From Actinomycetota bacterium (GTDB taxonomy: Bacteria > Actinomycetota > Acidimicrobiia > Acidimicrobiales > JAMCPD01), in the NCBI GenBank assembly GCA_023379935.1, contig JAMCPD010000014.1, positions 1 to 40,361 of the forward strand: a stretch of DNA of 40,361 nt, given 5' to 3'. A program made the position numbers and the translations under genes. Within the stretch, counting starts at the first letter, position 1. The number at the start of each line of letters is the position of its first letter. Shown here piece after piece: positions 1-5,903 of the stretch. The notes under the pieces were generated by a model. The model ran no database searches. It worked only from the letters and a program-made list of their open reading frames with translations, and was not told the origin of the DNA.

Positions 1-1720
1 CTGCGTCCAAAGCAGGGACATCTACTCCCTCAGAGAGACAGCGTGCATTGGTAAGGACACGACAGACACCATCGGGTGGGTCCTCTCTCAGCCAAGCCAA
101 CTTTCGTTCTCGTTCCTGGGCACCCATTGTCCCGTCCACGTGTTCAGCCTCACATACAACGCCCTTTTCTTCTTGGTTGCGTATAGAATCTACAACAGCG
201 GGTAACGTTCGCTGTATCTGCTTGGATGCGGCAATGGTAGTCGAGAATGCCACCGCCCTACGCATCGGTTCGGGATCGTAGTCAAATCCATCTCCTTTGA
301 GTTGCTCTTGGGATGTCTCCTGCTTGGATAGACCTCGCCAGACACCAACGAGACGAGCGGCATCTTGGAGTACGAGTTCGATATCTGAATCAGCAAGTGG
401 TTCGTGAGCAACCTTACTCGCAAACTCCTCATCGATCATGAGTATTATTACACGATAGTCACTGAGCAACAATTGATCGACTGCCCTGCCAAATCCGAGA
501 TGGTGAAATACCGGTCCATATAGCTTTTCGTCGTCCATGGAACAGAGCACTACATCAGATTCTTTGGCCTTTTTCTTCACCTTGTCGCTGTAAAGACGGG
601 GTGTTGCAGTCATATAGAGCCGTCGTTTGCTCTGGATGGACTGGTTGTTATGGATGATTGTAAAGCCTGTATCATCTTCGCCGGCCAGCCGTGATCCTGT
701 GGTGCGATGAGCTTCATCTGCAATAACGAGATCAAATACTGGCGCTCCTTGTTTTTGGGCATCTGCAATCCGATCCAGTGATTGGTAGGTGGAAAAGACT
801 ACAAGAAGTGGATTTTCCTCATTTTCCGATTCGGCTTTGGCTAAGCGAAGATGTTCTACAATCTTTTCTGGTGAAGTCGTTGCCGGAAGTGCAAGGTCAT
901 AGATATGCATATCCTCACTGTCTCTTGTGACCTGAGTATCCGAGCACACCGCCATAGCGTGCAGTGGACGAGTTGCATCTGATGTCCATGCCCTAAGTGT
1001 CTGTGAAAGAAGCGATATAGACGGTACACAGAAGAGAACCAATCCTCCAGAGGGTACTATCTCTTCGGCCAGGCGAAGCGCTGTGAATGTCTTACCGGTG
1101 CCACAGGCCATAATCAGCTTGCCTCGATCAGTAGTCTCAAAACCACTCTTTACGTCGTCGATTGCCTTTCGTTGATGAGGACGAACCTCTTTCGGCGTGT
1201 GTTTGAAAAGCTGATCTGGGTGTTCTGGATCAAATCGTGACCAGTCGAACGGAGAATTCGCAAGCTCTGCGATACCTATTTTCTGGACTGGTACTTGCTG
1301 GTTTGCAAGTACTTTATCAGCGGTCGTGCTCCAGTGTTCAGTCGTAGAGACAAAAAGGCGTGACGTAAACGGCCGTTTGCCCGAGCGAGCAAGGAAAGTG
1401 TCGATATCGCTGCGTCCAATATACTCATTTTCGCCATAGAACTTACACTGGATGGCACAGACACCGCCATCACTTTCTTCTGCTACAAGATCAATTCCAC
1501 TGTCGTGTTCGCCCTGGCGGCCAGGCCATTCTGCCCATAGCCATACCTGTTTGAAACGTTCCTTGAACAGAGGGTCCTCTTTAAGAAACGCTTTTATCAG
1601 ACGCTCGAATACCTGACCTTGACCTTGGGACGTAGAAAGATGATTGCGGATCTTCTTGAACAGCTCACCTGGACCGTCAAGCAATTCGTCACCTTGATTT
1701 TGTTCAAGAACTGTACTCAT
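1..1720 (-). CDS. Type ISP-like restriction nuclease-helicase, partial (C-terminus beyond window)
   Basis: I translated this by hand. It is open from an ATG at 1720 to the window edge (573 codons), with a good ribosome site (AAAGGAGA) just upstream. Residues about 1-130 are an Mrr-like PDDEXK nuclease: WLWAEWPGR, then GIDLVAE (Asp77) and QCK (Gln91, Lys93). An SF2 helicase follows: Walker A ACGTGKT (Lys210), DEAH at 335-338, MTATPR from 370, and a motif V-like SEGVDVPALDA at the edge. This order matches the N-terminal half of type ISP single-chain restriction-modification enzymes (LlaGI/LlaBIII type), where a methyltransferase and target-recognition domain follow; here those would lie outside the window. 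It could instead be a stand-alone nuclease-helicase defence protein. It is probably cargo of the mobile element. Confidence 0.8.
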   Translation of the reverse strand, partial: MSTVLEQNQGDELLDGPGELFKKIRNHLSTSQGQGQVFERLIKAFLKEDPLFKERFKQVWLWAEWPGRQGEHDSGIDLVAEESDGGVCAIQCKFYGENEYIGRSDIDTFLARSGKRPFTSRLFVSTTEHWSTTADKVLANQQVPVQKIGIAELANSPFDWSRFDPEHPDQLFKHTPKEVRPHQRKAIDDVKSGFETTDRGKLIMACGTGKTFTALRLAEEIVPSGGLVLFCVPSISLLSQTLRAWTSDATRPLHAMAVCSDTQVTRDSEDMHIYDLALPATTSPEKIVEHLRLAKAESENEENPLLVVFSTYQSLDRIADAQKQGAPVFDLVIADEAHRTTGSRLAGEDDTGFTIIHNNQSIQSKRRLYMTATPRLYSDKVKKKAKESDVVLCSMDDEKLYGPVFHHLGFGRAVDQLLLSDYRVIILMIDEEFASKVAHEPLADSDIELVLQDAARLVGVWRGLSKQETSQEQLKGDGFDYDPEPMRRAVAFSTTIAASKQIQRTLPAVVDSIRNQEEKGVVCEAEHVDGTMGAQERERKLAWLREDPPDGVCRVLTNARCLSEGVDVPALDA

Positions 1721-1752
1721 AGTCTCCTTTCAATTCATGGAATGGGTGCTTG

Positions 1753-1782
1753 CATATATCCTATCCGATAAGGGTGCATCAA
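1753..1782 (-). promoter_or_regulatory. Candidate promoter of the restriction gene
   Basis: On the minus strand TTGATG is followed after 18 bp by TATATG, about 33 bp upstream of the ATG at 1720. The hexamers are imperfect and were found by eye only. Confidence 0.35.
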
Positions 1783-1861
1783 GGGTGGTTTTGTGCTTTC
1801 TGGTAATGGTGGCTTACATTTCGAGTAGCACATATCACTCATCTTCACGGGTAGATCGTAG

Positions 1862-1900
1862 AAAAAAAAGGTCCCGGTAGGTGGTAACTTACCGGGACCT
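1862..1900 (-). terminator. Strong intrinsic terminator
   Basis: Perfect 11-bp arms (AGGTCCCGGTA / TACCGGGACCT, at 1869-1879 and 1890-1900) enclose a 10-nt loop. On the minus strand they are followed by eight U. It would end the small transcript below and insulate, or attenuate into, the restriction gene starting at 1720. Confidence 0.85.
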
Positions 1901-1944
1901 TATACTTTGCGTCTGGCATACTAAGCCTACCAGCGGGCATTACC
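1862..1944 (-). ncRNA. Predicted structured small RNA, about 83 nt
   Basis: A perfect consensus promoter (TTGACA, 17 bp, TATAAT at 1951-1979) sits immediately upstream and a strong intrinsic terminator ends it. No ORF with a ribosome site lies between. The transcript would begin near 1944 and can form GGG-UAAU-CCC-like and CUGGUA/UGCCAG hairpins before the terminator stem. I do not recognise an RNA family. It may be a regulator of the plasmid-like element, or the end of the transcript that starts near 2110. Confidence 0.5.
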
Positions 1945-1950
1945 CTTATT

Positions 1951-1979
1951 ATTATACTATTGCCTCGTCCATATGTCAA
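1951..1979 (-). promoter_or_regulatory. Perfect-consensus housekeeping promoter
   Basis: On the minus strand TTGACA (1974-1979) and TATAAT (1951-1956) are separated by exactly 17 bp. Both hexamers match consensus fully. The predicted start is near 1944. Confidence 0.75.
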
Positions 1980-2032
1980 GTATTTATTACGTAGTATTCT
2001 TATGCAATTATTTCTTCGTCATGCTAGCATCG

Positions 2033-2089
2033 CTACATGCGAGCAGATGGCAGAAAAACGAGTGTGCTTTCACACAACATCGCTTTCAT
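2033..2089 (-). CDS. Putative 18-residue micro-protein or leader peptide
   Basis: On the minus strand AGGAGG (2096-2101) lies six bases before an ATG that opens an 18-codon frame, MKAMLCESTLVFLPSARM, ending in TAG. The near-ideal ribosome site and a promoter upstream (2117-2145) make translation plausible despite the length. There is no run of one amino acid to suggest classical attenuation. It lies upstream of the terminator and of the restriction gene on the same strand. It could be a leader peptide, a small toxin-like peptide, or chance. I recognise no homologue. Confidence 0.4.
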   Translation of the reverse strand: MKAMLCESTLVFLPSARM

Positions 2090-2116
2090 TTAAGTCCTCC
2101 TTTTTGACTTATTACT

Positions 2117-2145
2117 ATTATACATCTTTCGCGTAGAACTACCAA
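2117..2145 (-). promoter_or_regulatory. Promoter for the micro-ORF transcript
   Basis: On the minus strand TTGGTA (2140-2145) and a perfect TATAAT (2117-2122) are spaced by 17 bp. The predicted start near 2110 leaves about 20 nt before the ATG at 2089, with the strong AGGAGG between. Confidence 0.65.
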
Positions 2146-2189
2146 ATCACGATCTAATCTTTACACGATTGTTGTTTTAGATTTGAGAA

Positions 2190-2552
2190 TCATGAGTACT
2201 CTACGTTGTAGGTATCCGTAGACGTCACGTCAACGGATGACGTATCGGTGTCGCCATCTTGCGCCTGCGCTCTTTTTGGTGCTGGCACCGCTACTCCAAG
2301 TACCGAAGCAATCGTCGAACGAGACACGCCATCTGCAATATATGGAGCAGCGAACTCACGCACCTCATTCATTATTGCGTCATACTCTGCTTTGCGTTGC
2401 TTATAGGTCTCCAAGGCGCGAGCATGTCTACGCTCCACCTCACCGCACCTTTCAATGAGTTCAGTTGGGGTAGATGACAGCAACGTCATCGTGGCCTCTG
2501 CTTTACGCATCTCCACTCTCACCCTTGCTTCTATTTCTTCTCGTGTATTCAT
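2190..2552 (-). CDS. Small coiled-coil protein with HTH-like motif
   Basis: 120 residues. I chose the ATG at 2552 because AAAAGGAGA lies directly upstream; an in-frame start at 2582 would fall inside the leader hairpin. Residues about 5-68 are charged and helical (EEIEARVRVEMRKAEA onwards), with no aromatic core, as in a coiled coil. Residues 73-88 (ADGVSRSTIASVLGVA) resemble the helix-turn-helix of resolvase- or regulator-type proteins (G-[VS]-x3-IA-x-LGV). The tail is acidic and Ser/Thr/Asp-rich. The gene carries the same promoter/hairpin leader as the two coiled-coil genes across the origin-like region, so the three are probably co-regulated. A DNA-binding accessory protein is the likeliest role; no family name is supported. 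Confidence 0.65.
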   Translation of the reverse strand: MNTREEIEARVRVEMRKAEATMTLLSSTPTELIERCGEVERRHARALETYKQRKAEYDAIMNEVREFAAPYIADGVSRSTIASVLGVAVPAPKRAQAQDGDTDTSSVDVTSTDTYNVEYS

Positions 2553-2574
2553 AACTCTCCTTTTTACTAAACAC

Positions 2575-2628
2575 GGGGACACCCACGTGTCCCCCTACCA
2601 ATATGCTTTTGGCGATCTAAAATGCCGC
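2575..2628 (-). promoter_or_regulatory. Shared leader, copy 1 (inverted relative to copies 2 and 3)
   Basis: On the minus strand GCGGCATTTTAGATCGCC (2611-2628) is followed by CATATT and a perfect hairpin GGGGACAC-CCAC-GTGTCCCC (2575-2594), then AAAAGGAGA and the ATG at 2552. The same block stands at 3963-4018 and 4780-4833 on the plus strand. CATATT could be a -10 element, which would place the transcript start at the base of the hairpin. Confidence 0.75.
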
Positions 2629-2880
2629 ACTCGTGTTTTTAGTGCTACATTGATCGAGTTATATCACCCGACGTAATCTCTACCACAGCGTCGTCTGATG
2701 ATTTGGATGTTTACAATCGAGATCATTACTGTGACCACCGAACTGTGACCTGAGGCGTGCCAGGAGAGCGCTACACTGTCCGCTATATCATTTATCCCTT
2801 ACTATCCTTACGCGTCTCTGTGTTGCGTAGGATGGCTCTGGTATCAGAGAACAGCACGGGTCACCTCTGCTCTTTGTTCT

Positions 2881-2938
2881 CTTACGTATCCTTAGCCAGC
2901 AAGCGACGCTCTTGGTCGTTGCTTGCTCGGCTCTCAAC
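2881..2938 (+). repeat. Flanking direct repeat, left copy
   Basis: About 58 bp beginning CTTACGTATCCTTAGC matches 3530-3588 with few differences. It contains an imperfect dyad (AGCAAGCGACG versus TCGTTGCTTGCT). The two copies, 649 bp apart, bracket the iteron array. Confidence 0.8.
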
Positions 2939-2981
2939 TCATTATTTCATTCGCACGTTACGACAGCGCAAACGATTACTT

Positions 2982-3490
2982 CCGTAAAAACCTTTTCGGA
3001 CATTTCAGCCCTCACAGCACGAAACGCTGCAAAACCTTTTTTCATCCGATCATTAGTCTCATAACCAATCAACCGCAAAAAACTTTTCAGACTTTTAGTC
3101 GAACAGCGCCCAAGCCCTGTAAAACTTTTTTTCCGCTCACGACCATGCAATCAATCACATCCGTAAAAACCTTTTCGGACATTTCAGCCCTCACAGCACG
3201 AAACGCTGCAAAACCTTTTTCATCCGATCATTAGTCTCATAACCAATCAACCGCAAAAAACTTTTCAGACTTTTAGTCGCAACAGCGCCCAAGCCCTGTA
3301 AAACTTTTTTTCCGCTCACGACCATGCAATCAATCACATCCGTAAAAACCTTTTCGGACATTTCAGCCCTCACAGCACGAAACGCTGCAAATCCTTTTTC
3401 AACCGATCACGATCGAAACGAGCATTCACTCCGTAAAAACTTTTTTAGAGTATAAACAGCATGCAACGCTGCAAAACTTTTTCAACCGAT
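2982..3490 (+). repeat. Iteron-like array: 12 units of about 45 bp, in 179-bp higher-order repeats
   Basis: The core CYGYAAAANCTTTTY starts at 2982, 3027, 3073, 3117, 3161, 3206, 3251, 3296, 3340, 3385, 3431 and 3469. All but the last interval are 44-46 bp. Four successive units form a 179-bp block (2982-3160) repeated almost exactly at 3161-3339, with a third, decaying copy after 3340. Each core pairs an A-tract with a T-tract, so it is weakly dyadic and likely curved. The unit is too AT-rich, and the repeats too continuous, for CRISPR. Iterons of a replication initiator or sites of a centromere-binding protein are the best guesses. Confidence 0.85.
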
Positions 3491-3529
3491 CACGGCTTGC
3501 GGCGGTACACGGTGCTCTGCTTTTTTTTT

Positions 3530-3588
3530 CTTACATATCCTTAGCGAGCAAGCGACGCGCTTGGTCGTTGCTTGTCTACTCTCTCAAC
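3530..3588 (+). repeat. Flanking direct repeat, right copy
   Basis: This is the second copy of the element at 2881-2938 (CTTACATATCCTTAGCGAGC and onward), with a one-base length difference and a T-tract just before it. It carries the same AGCAAGCGACG...GTCGTTGCTTG dyad. Confidence 0.8.
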
Positions 3589-3630
3589 ACTCACTCCCTC
3601 GTTGAGCTCCCGTTGATGCCGCTGGGGATC

Positions 3631-3796
3631 GAGGAAAAGGTTAAAAGGTGATGGAGATAATAATAGTGGATAGATGTAATGAAGAATGAAGTGATGATGA
3701 ATGAAATAAAGAATGAAATAAAGAATGAAGATGATGTGAGTGTTGTAGTAGTGTGAGGTGAGTTGAGGTTGTGGTGGGTATAGATGTGGAGAGGGT
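3631..3796 (+). other. Cytosine-free stretch, 166 nt
   Basis: Read base by base, there is no C on the plus strand between 3630 and 3797. It includes a 12-bp tandem repeat GAATGAAATAAA (3699-3710, 3711-3722, partial to 3730) and then a G/T-rich part. It is not coding: no frame has a ribosome site, and reading frames here are repeat artefacts. Such asymmetry favours strand separation or R-loop formation and lies exactly where strand skew changes sign. Confidence 0.85.
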
Positions 3797-3815
3797 CGGC
3801 ACCGATGCACCTGCT

Positions 3816-3951
3816 GTACGCGAGAGGTGTGCGCGAGAGGTTTTTGTGCCGTGCGCGAGAGGTAATCGCGCACGTTTTTTTGTACACGAGAGGTCTCTCG
3901 CGCACGTTTTTTTGTACACGAGAGGTCTCAAAATGCAGCGGCGCGAGAGGC
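3816..3951 (+). repeat. Second iteron family (GYRCGCGAGAGGT)
   Basis: Direct copies start at 3816, 3829, 3851, 3882, 3914 and 3939. Inverted partial copies are at 3866-3873 and 3893-3905 (TCTCTCGCGCAC). A 32-bp unit containing a T7 tract is duplicated exactly (3866-3897 and 3898-3929). The repeats end 12 bp before the conserved leader of the next gene. They may be operator sites for that promoter or binding sites for a replication or partition protein. Confidence 0.8.
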
Positions 3952-3962
3952 TGTGCGTGAGT

Positions 3963-4018
3963 GCGGCATTTTAGATCGCCAGAAACATATTAGTAGGGGG
4001 ACACGTAGGGTGTCCCCC
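3963..4018 (+). promoter_or_regulatory. Shared leader, copy 2
   Basis: GCGGCATTTTAGATCGCC (3963-3980), CATATT (3986-3991), then a perfect 9-bp hairpin GGGGGACAC-GTAGG-GTGTCCCCC (3996-4018). AAAGGAGA and the ATG at 4041 follow. The hairpin has no U-run, so it is not a terminator. Confidence 0.8.
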
Positions 4019-4040
4019 ATATAGCAAAAAAGGAGACAAC

Positions 4041-4775
4041 ATGTCAGATAGAAAAGAGAGCGACAGACGCTATAGGGAAAGCGTAAAAGTGGTGAAAGAG
4101 GAATTGGCGCACCTGCAAGAAGAAAAGAGCGAATGGGAAGCTGAAAAAAAGCTGATATATACGACACTTCAACCCGGTGTGAACGACCTCATTGACAAAT
4201 ATAACGAGCTACTGAAATACGTCTTCGTCTCAGGAGACGACGAGATAAACAATGATATGATTAAATCATATCGTGTTAACTTCATAAAACTTCCTGATAT
4301 TGAAATTACTGATGAAGCTGTCGCCAATATTGGAGACACTCATAAAGACGAGGACGCAAAAGTCTCTCAAAAAACCAATGACGATGAAGCCACCCCCAAT
4401 GAAACCATCGAGCACCCACTACCCGATGAGGCACCCGATGAGGATGATTTGGAGATGGTAAATGATGAGATCATAAGTAGCGTAGACGGACTAGATGATC
4501 TGGATGAGGATGAGAGGAACGAAAGAATGAGGCACAGCGGACACTATGACATGCCTAATAGGTACTCCCCAGAGCGCCCCCATGTACGCCCTTTTGTTAG
4601 CTTTGTCGATTTAGACACGAAAGAAGAACAAATAAAACGTTGCCTCCAAATGGGGCACCTGGCAGAGGTGCCAGAACAATTTCAAAAAGCAGTGTTTCAA
4701 GCTGACCCCACCTTGGAACAAGAGTGGGAAGACTATCAGCAAACCATTTTTGGCGGCAAGCTCAACTTACATTGA
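4041..4775 (+). CDS. Coiled-coil plasmid-type protein, short paralogue
   Basis: 244 residues; the start is fixed by AAAGGAGA seven bases upstream. Residues 1-40 are a charged helix (VKEELAHLQEEKSEWEAEKK) likely to form a coiled coil. Residues 40-96 are almost identical to the next gene (QPGVNDLIDK, LLKYVFVSGDD, NFIKLPDIEITDEAVAN). Residues about 97-165 are a very acidic, low-complexity linker. The C-terminal block from about 170 (MPNRY, HVRPFVSF, DPTLEQEWEDYQQTIFGGK) is again shared. No transmembrane segment or signal peptide is visible. I recognise no family. It is the first gene to the right of the iteron region and has the shared leader. A DNA-binding, segregation or replication accessory role is inference from position only. 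Confidence 0.7.
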   Translation: MSDRKESDRRYRESVKVVKEELAHLQEEKSEWEAEKKLIYTTLQPGVNDLIDKYNELLKYVFVSGDDEINNDMIKSYRVNFIKLPDIEITDEAVANIGDTHKDEDAKVSQKTNDDEATPNETIEHPLPDEAPDEDDLEMVNDEIISSVDGLDDLDEDERNERMRHSGHYDMPNRYSPERPHVRPFVSFVDLDTKEEQIKRCLQMGHLAEVPEQFQKAVFQADPTLEQEWEDYQQTIFGGKLNLH

Positions 4776-4779
4776 GATT

Positions 4780-4833
4780 GCGGCATTTTAGATCGCCAAA
4801 AGCATATTAGTAGGGGGACACGTATGGTGTCCC
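4780..4833 (+). promoter_or_regulatory. Shared leader, copy 3
   Basis: GCGGCATTTTAGATCGCC (4780-4797), CATATT, then a 7-bp hairpin GGGACAC-GTATG-GTGTCCC (4815-4833) and AAAGGAG before the ATG at 4853. It begins five bases after the preceding stop codon, so the second paralogue probably has its own promoter. A remnant (GGTGCGGCAT) recurs at about 5814-5823 after the second paralogue. Confidence 0.8.
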
Positions 4834-4852
4834 ACATATAAAGGAGCATATA

Positions 4853-5812
4853 ATGTCAGACAGAAGGGAAAGAAATAGGCGCTACCAAGAAAAATTGAAA
4901 GCAGGGCGAGCTGAGCTAGTGCGCCTGCGCGAAGAAAAGAGCGAATGGGAAGCAGAAAAAAAGATGATATATACCACACTTCAACCCGGTGTGAACGACC
5001 TTATTGACAAACATAACGACCTATTGAAATACGTCTTCGTCTCAGGAGATGATGTGATGGACAATGATATGATTGAATCATATCGTGTTAATTTCATAAA
5101 ACTTCCTGATATTGAAATTACTGATGAAGCTGTCGCCAATGTTGAAGCCAACCCCAATGAAACCATCGAGCATGACCCGATAGAGTGCGGGGTCACACGA
5201 GTAGATCACAACCACGCCTCCCATGTCGAAGCACGGACAAGGATATGCTTAGCGGGACAACGGTTGGCGAGACAGGGAATTATGCCTAGCCATAGGAAAG
5301 TTGGTGCTATCCTACGTGGTTTGGGGGTGAGGTCGGTGGGTGTGCACACCTGGCAGGCGTTCCTGGATGAGATTGGTGAGAGGTGGGGAGAGGTTGCCAT
5401 GACTAGAGAGTTTTGGGAAGAAATGGCAGATGCGCTCATCGAAGAAGGAGCCGAACTCGCCACCAGAGGTGTTGAGACTGGTGTCCATAGTTTGCTGGTG
5501 GCAGCAAATCCAAGCGCACCACCGGAAGTCCTAGCCGAACTCGCCGGGGATGAGGATGATGAAAGAATGAGGCGCAGTGGAGAGGTTGCCATGCCTAATA
5601 GGTATCCCCCGGAGCGCTCCCATGTACGCCCTTTTGTTAGCTTTGACGACTTAGACACACAAGAACAAATAAAACGTTCCTTCCAAATGGGTAGGCTGGG
5701 AAATGTTTCAGAAGAATGGGTAAAACCCCTGTTTCGCGATGACCCCACCTTGGAACAAGAGTGGGAAGACTATCAACAAACCATTTTTGGAGGCAAGATC
5801 AACTCACATTGA
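4853..5812 (+). CDS. Coiled-coil plasmid-type protein, long paralogue with inserted module
   Basis: 319 residues. Residues 1-96 and about 245-319 match the preceding gene closely, but the middle is replaced. Residues about 108-235 are new. Within them, 124-172 (LAGQRLARQGIMPSHRKVGAIL, then TWQAFLDEI) loosely resembles the KfrA N-terminal DNA-binding domain. Residues 216-257 (VAANPSAPPEVLAELAGDED and after) match one leucine-rich-repeat-variant (LRV) unit. The acidic linker of the short paralogue is mostly missing. Tandem duplication followed by module insertion is the simplest history. The KfrA and LRV likenesses are by eye. KfrA proteins pair a DNA-binding domain with a coiled coil and act in plasmid maintenance, which would suit the setting. 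Confidence 0.7.
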   Translation: MSDRRERNRRYQEKLKAGRAELVRLREEKSEWEAEKKMIYTTLQPGVNDLIDKHNDLLKYVFVSGDDVMDNDMIESYRVNFIKLPDIEITDEAVANVEANPNETIEHDPIECGVTRVDHNHASHVEARTRICLAGQRLARQGIMPSHRKVGAILRGLGVRSVGVHTWQAFLDEIGERWGEVAMTREFWEEMADALIEEGAELATRGVETGVHSLLVAANPSAPPEVLAELAGDEDDERMRRSGEVAMPNRYPPERSHVRPFVSFDDLDTQEQIKRSFQMGRLGNVSEEWVKPLFRDDPTLEQEWEDYQQTIFGGKINSH

Positions 5813-5851
5813 CGGTGCGGCATGATACTATGAAAACCAAGCAATGTCTGG

Positions 5852-5870
5852 TTGTATACTTGGTATACAA
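5852..5870. promoter_or_regulatory. Perfect palindrome upstream of relaxase (operator or oriT inverted repeat)
   Basis: TTGTATAC and GTATACAA are perfect 8-bp arms around TTG. TTGGTA (5860-5865), 17 bp and TATATG form a possible promoter overlapping the right arm, so a repressor bound here would block the relaxase. MobF relaxases also bind an inverted repeat next to nic, and the gene usually lies beside oriT, so this is an alternative reading. Confidence 0.55.
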
Positions 5871-5903
5871 GACACAATCATCTATATGAAATGAGGTAAA
5901 AAA

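Larger units (their letters stand above)
2583..4040. other. Origin- or centromere-like non-coding region
   Basis: No convincing gene is seen on either strand over about 1.4 kb; the frames present are read through repeats and have no ribosome sites. The region holds, in order: a leader (minus), about 250 bp of plain sequence, a direct repeat, an AT-rich iteron array, the second direct repeat, a cytosine-free stretch, GAGAGGT iterons and a leader (plus). In the array the plus strand is C-rich and G-poor (about 55 C to 23 G per 179-bp unit by hand count); from 3631 it is G-rich and lacks C, so strand skew flips near 3,500-3,630. Genes on both sides are transcribed away from it. This is the layout of a plasmid replication origin or partition site. 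No known initiator gene is in view. Confidence 0.6.

Noticed and set aside
1862-1944. Antisense copy-control RNA for a plus-strand rep gene
   Set aside because: No plus-strand gene with a leader across this segment is present; the neighbouring genes are on the same strand as the small RNA.
2982-3490. CRISPR array
   Set aside because: The repeated unit is the whole 45-bp (and 179-bp) sequence without unique spacers of constant length, spacer regions are themselves repeated between blocks, and no cas gene is near.
2923-3931. Open frames of 60-110 codons on both strands of the repeat region
   Set aside because: They are translations of repeats and of the C-free stretch, lack ribosome sites, and their compositions (Phe/Lys/Ser or His/Ile/Leu runs) are artefacts of base bias.
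3996-4018. Intrinsic terminator at the GGGGGACAC hairpin
   Set aside because: There is no U-run after it on either strand, and it stands directly before a ribosome site in all three copies.
5206-5748. 180-codon minus-strand frame
   Set aside because: It is antisense to the long coiled-coil paralogue and Ser-rich, as expected of a shadow; the plus frame has a ribosome site and a paralogue.
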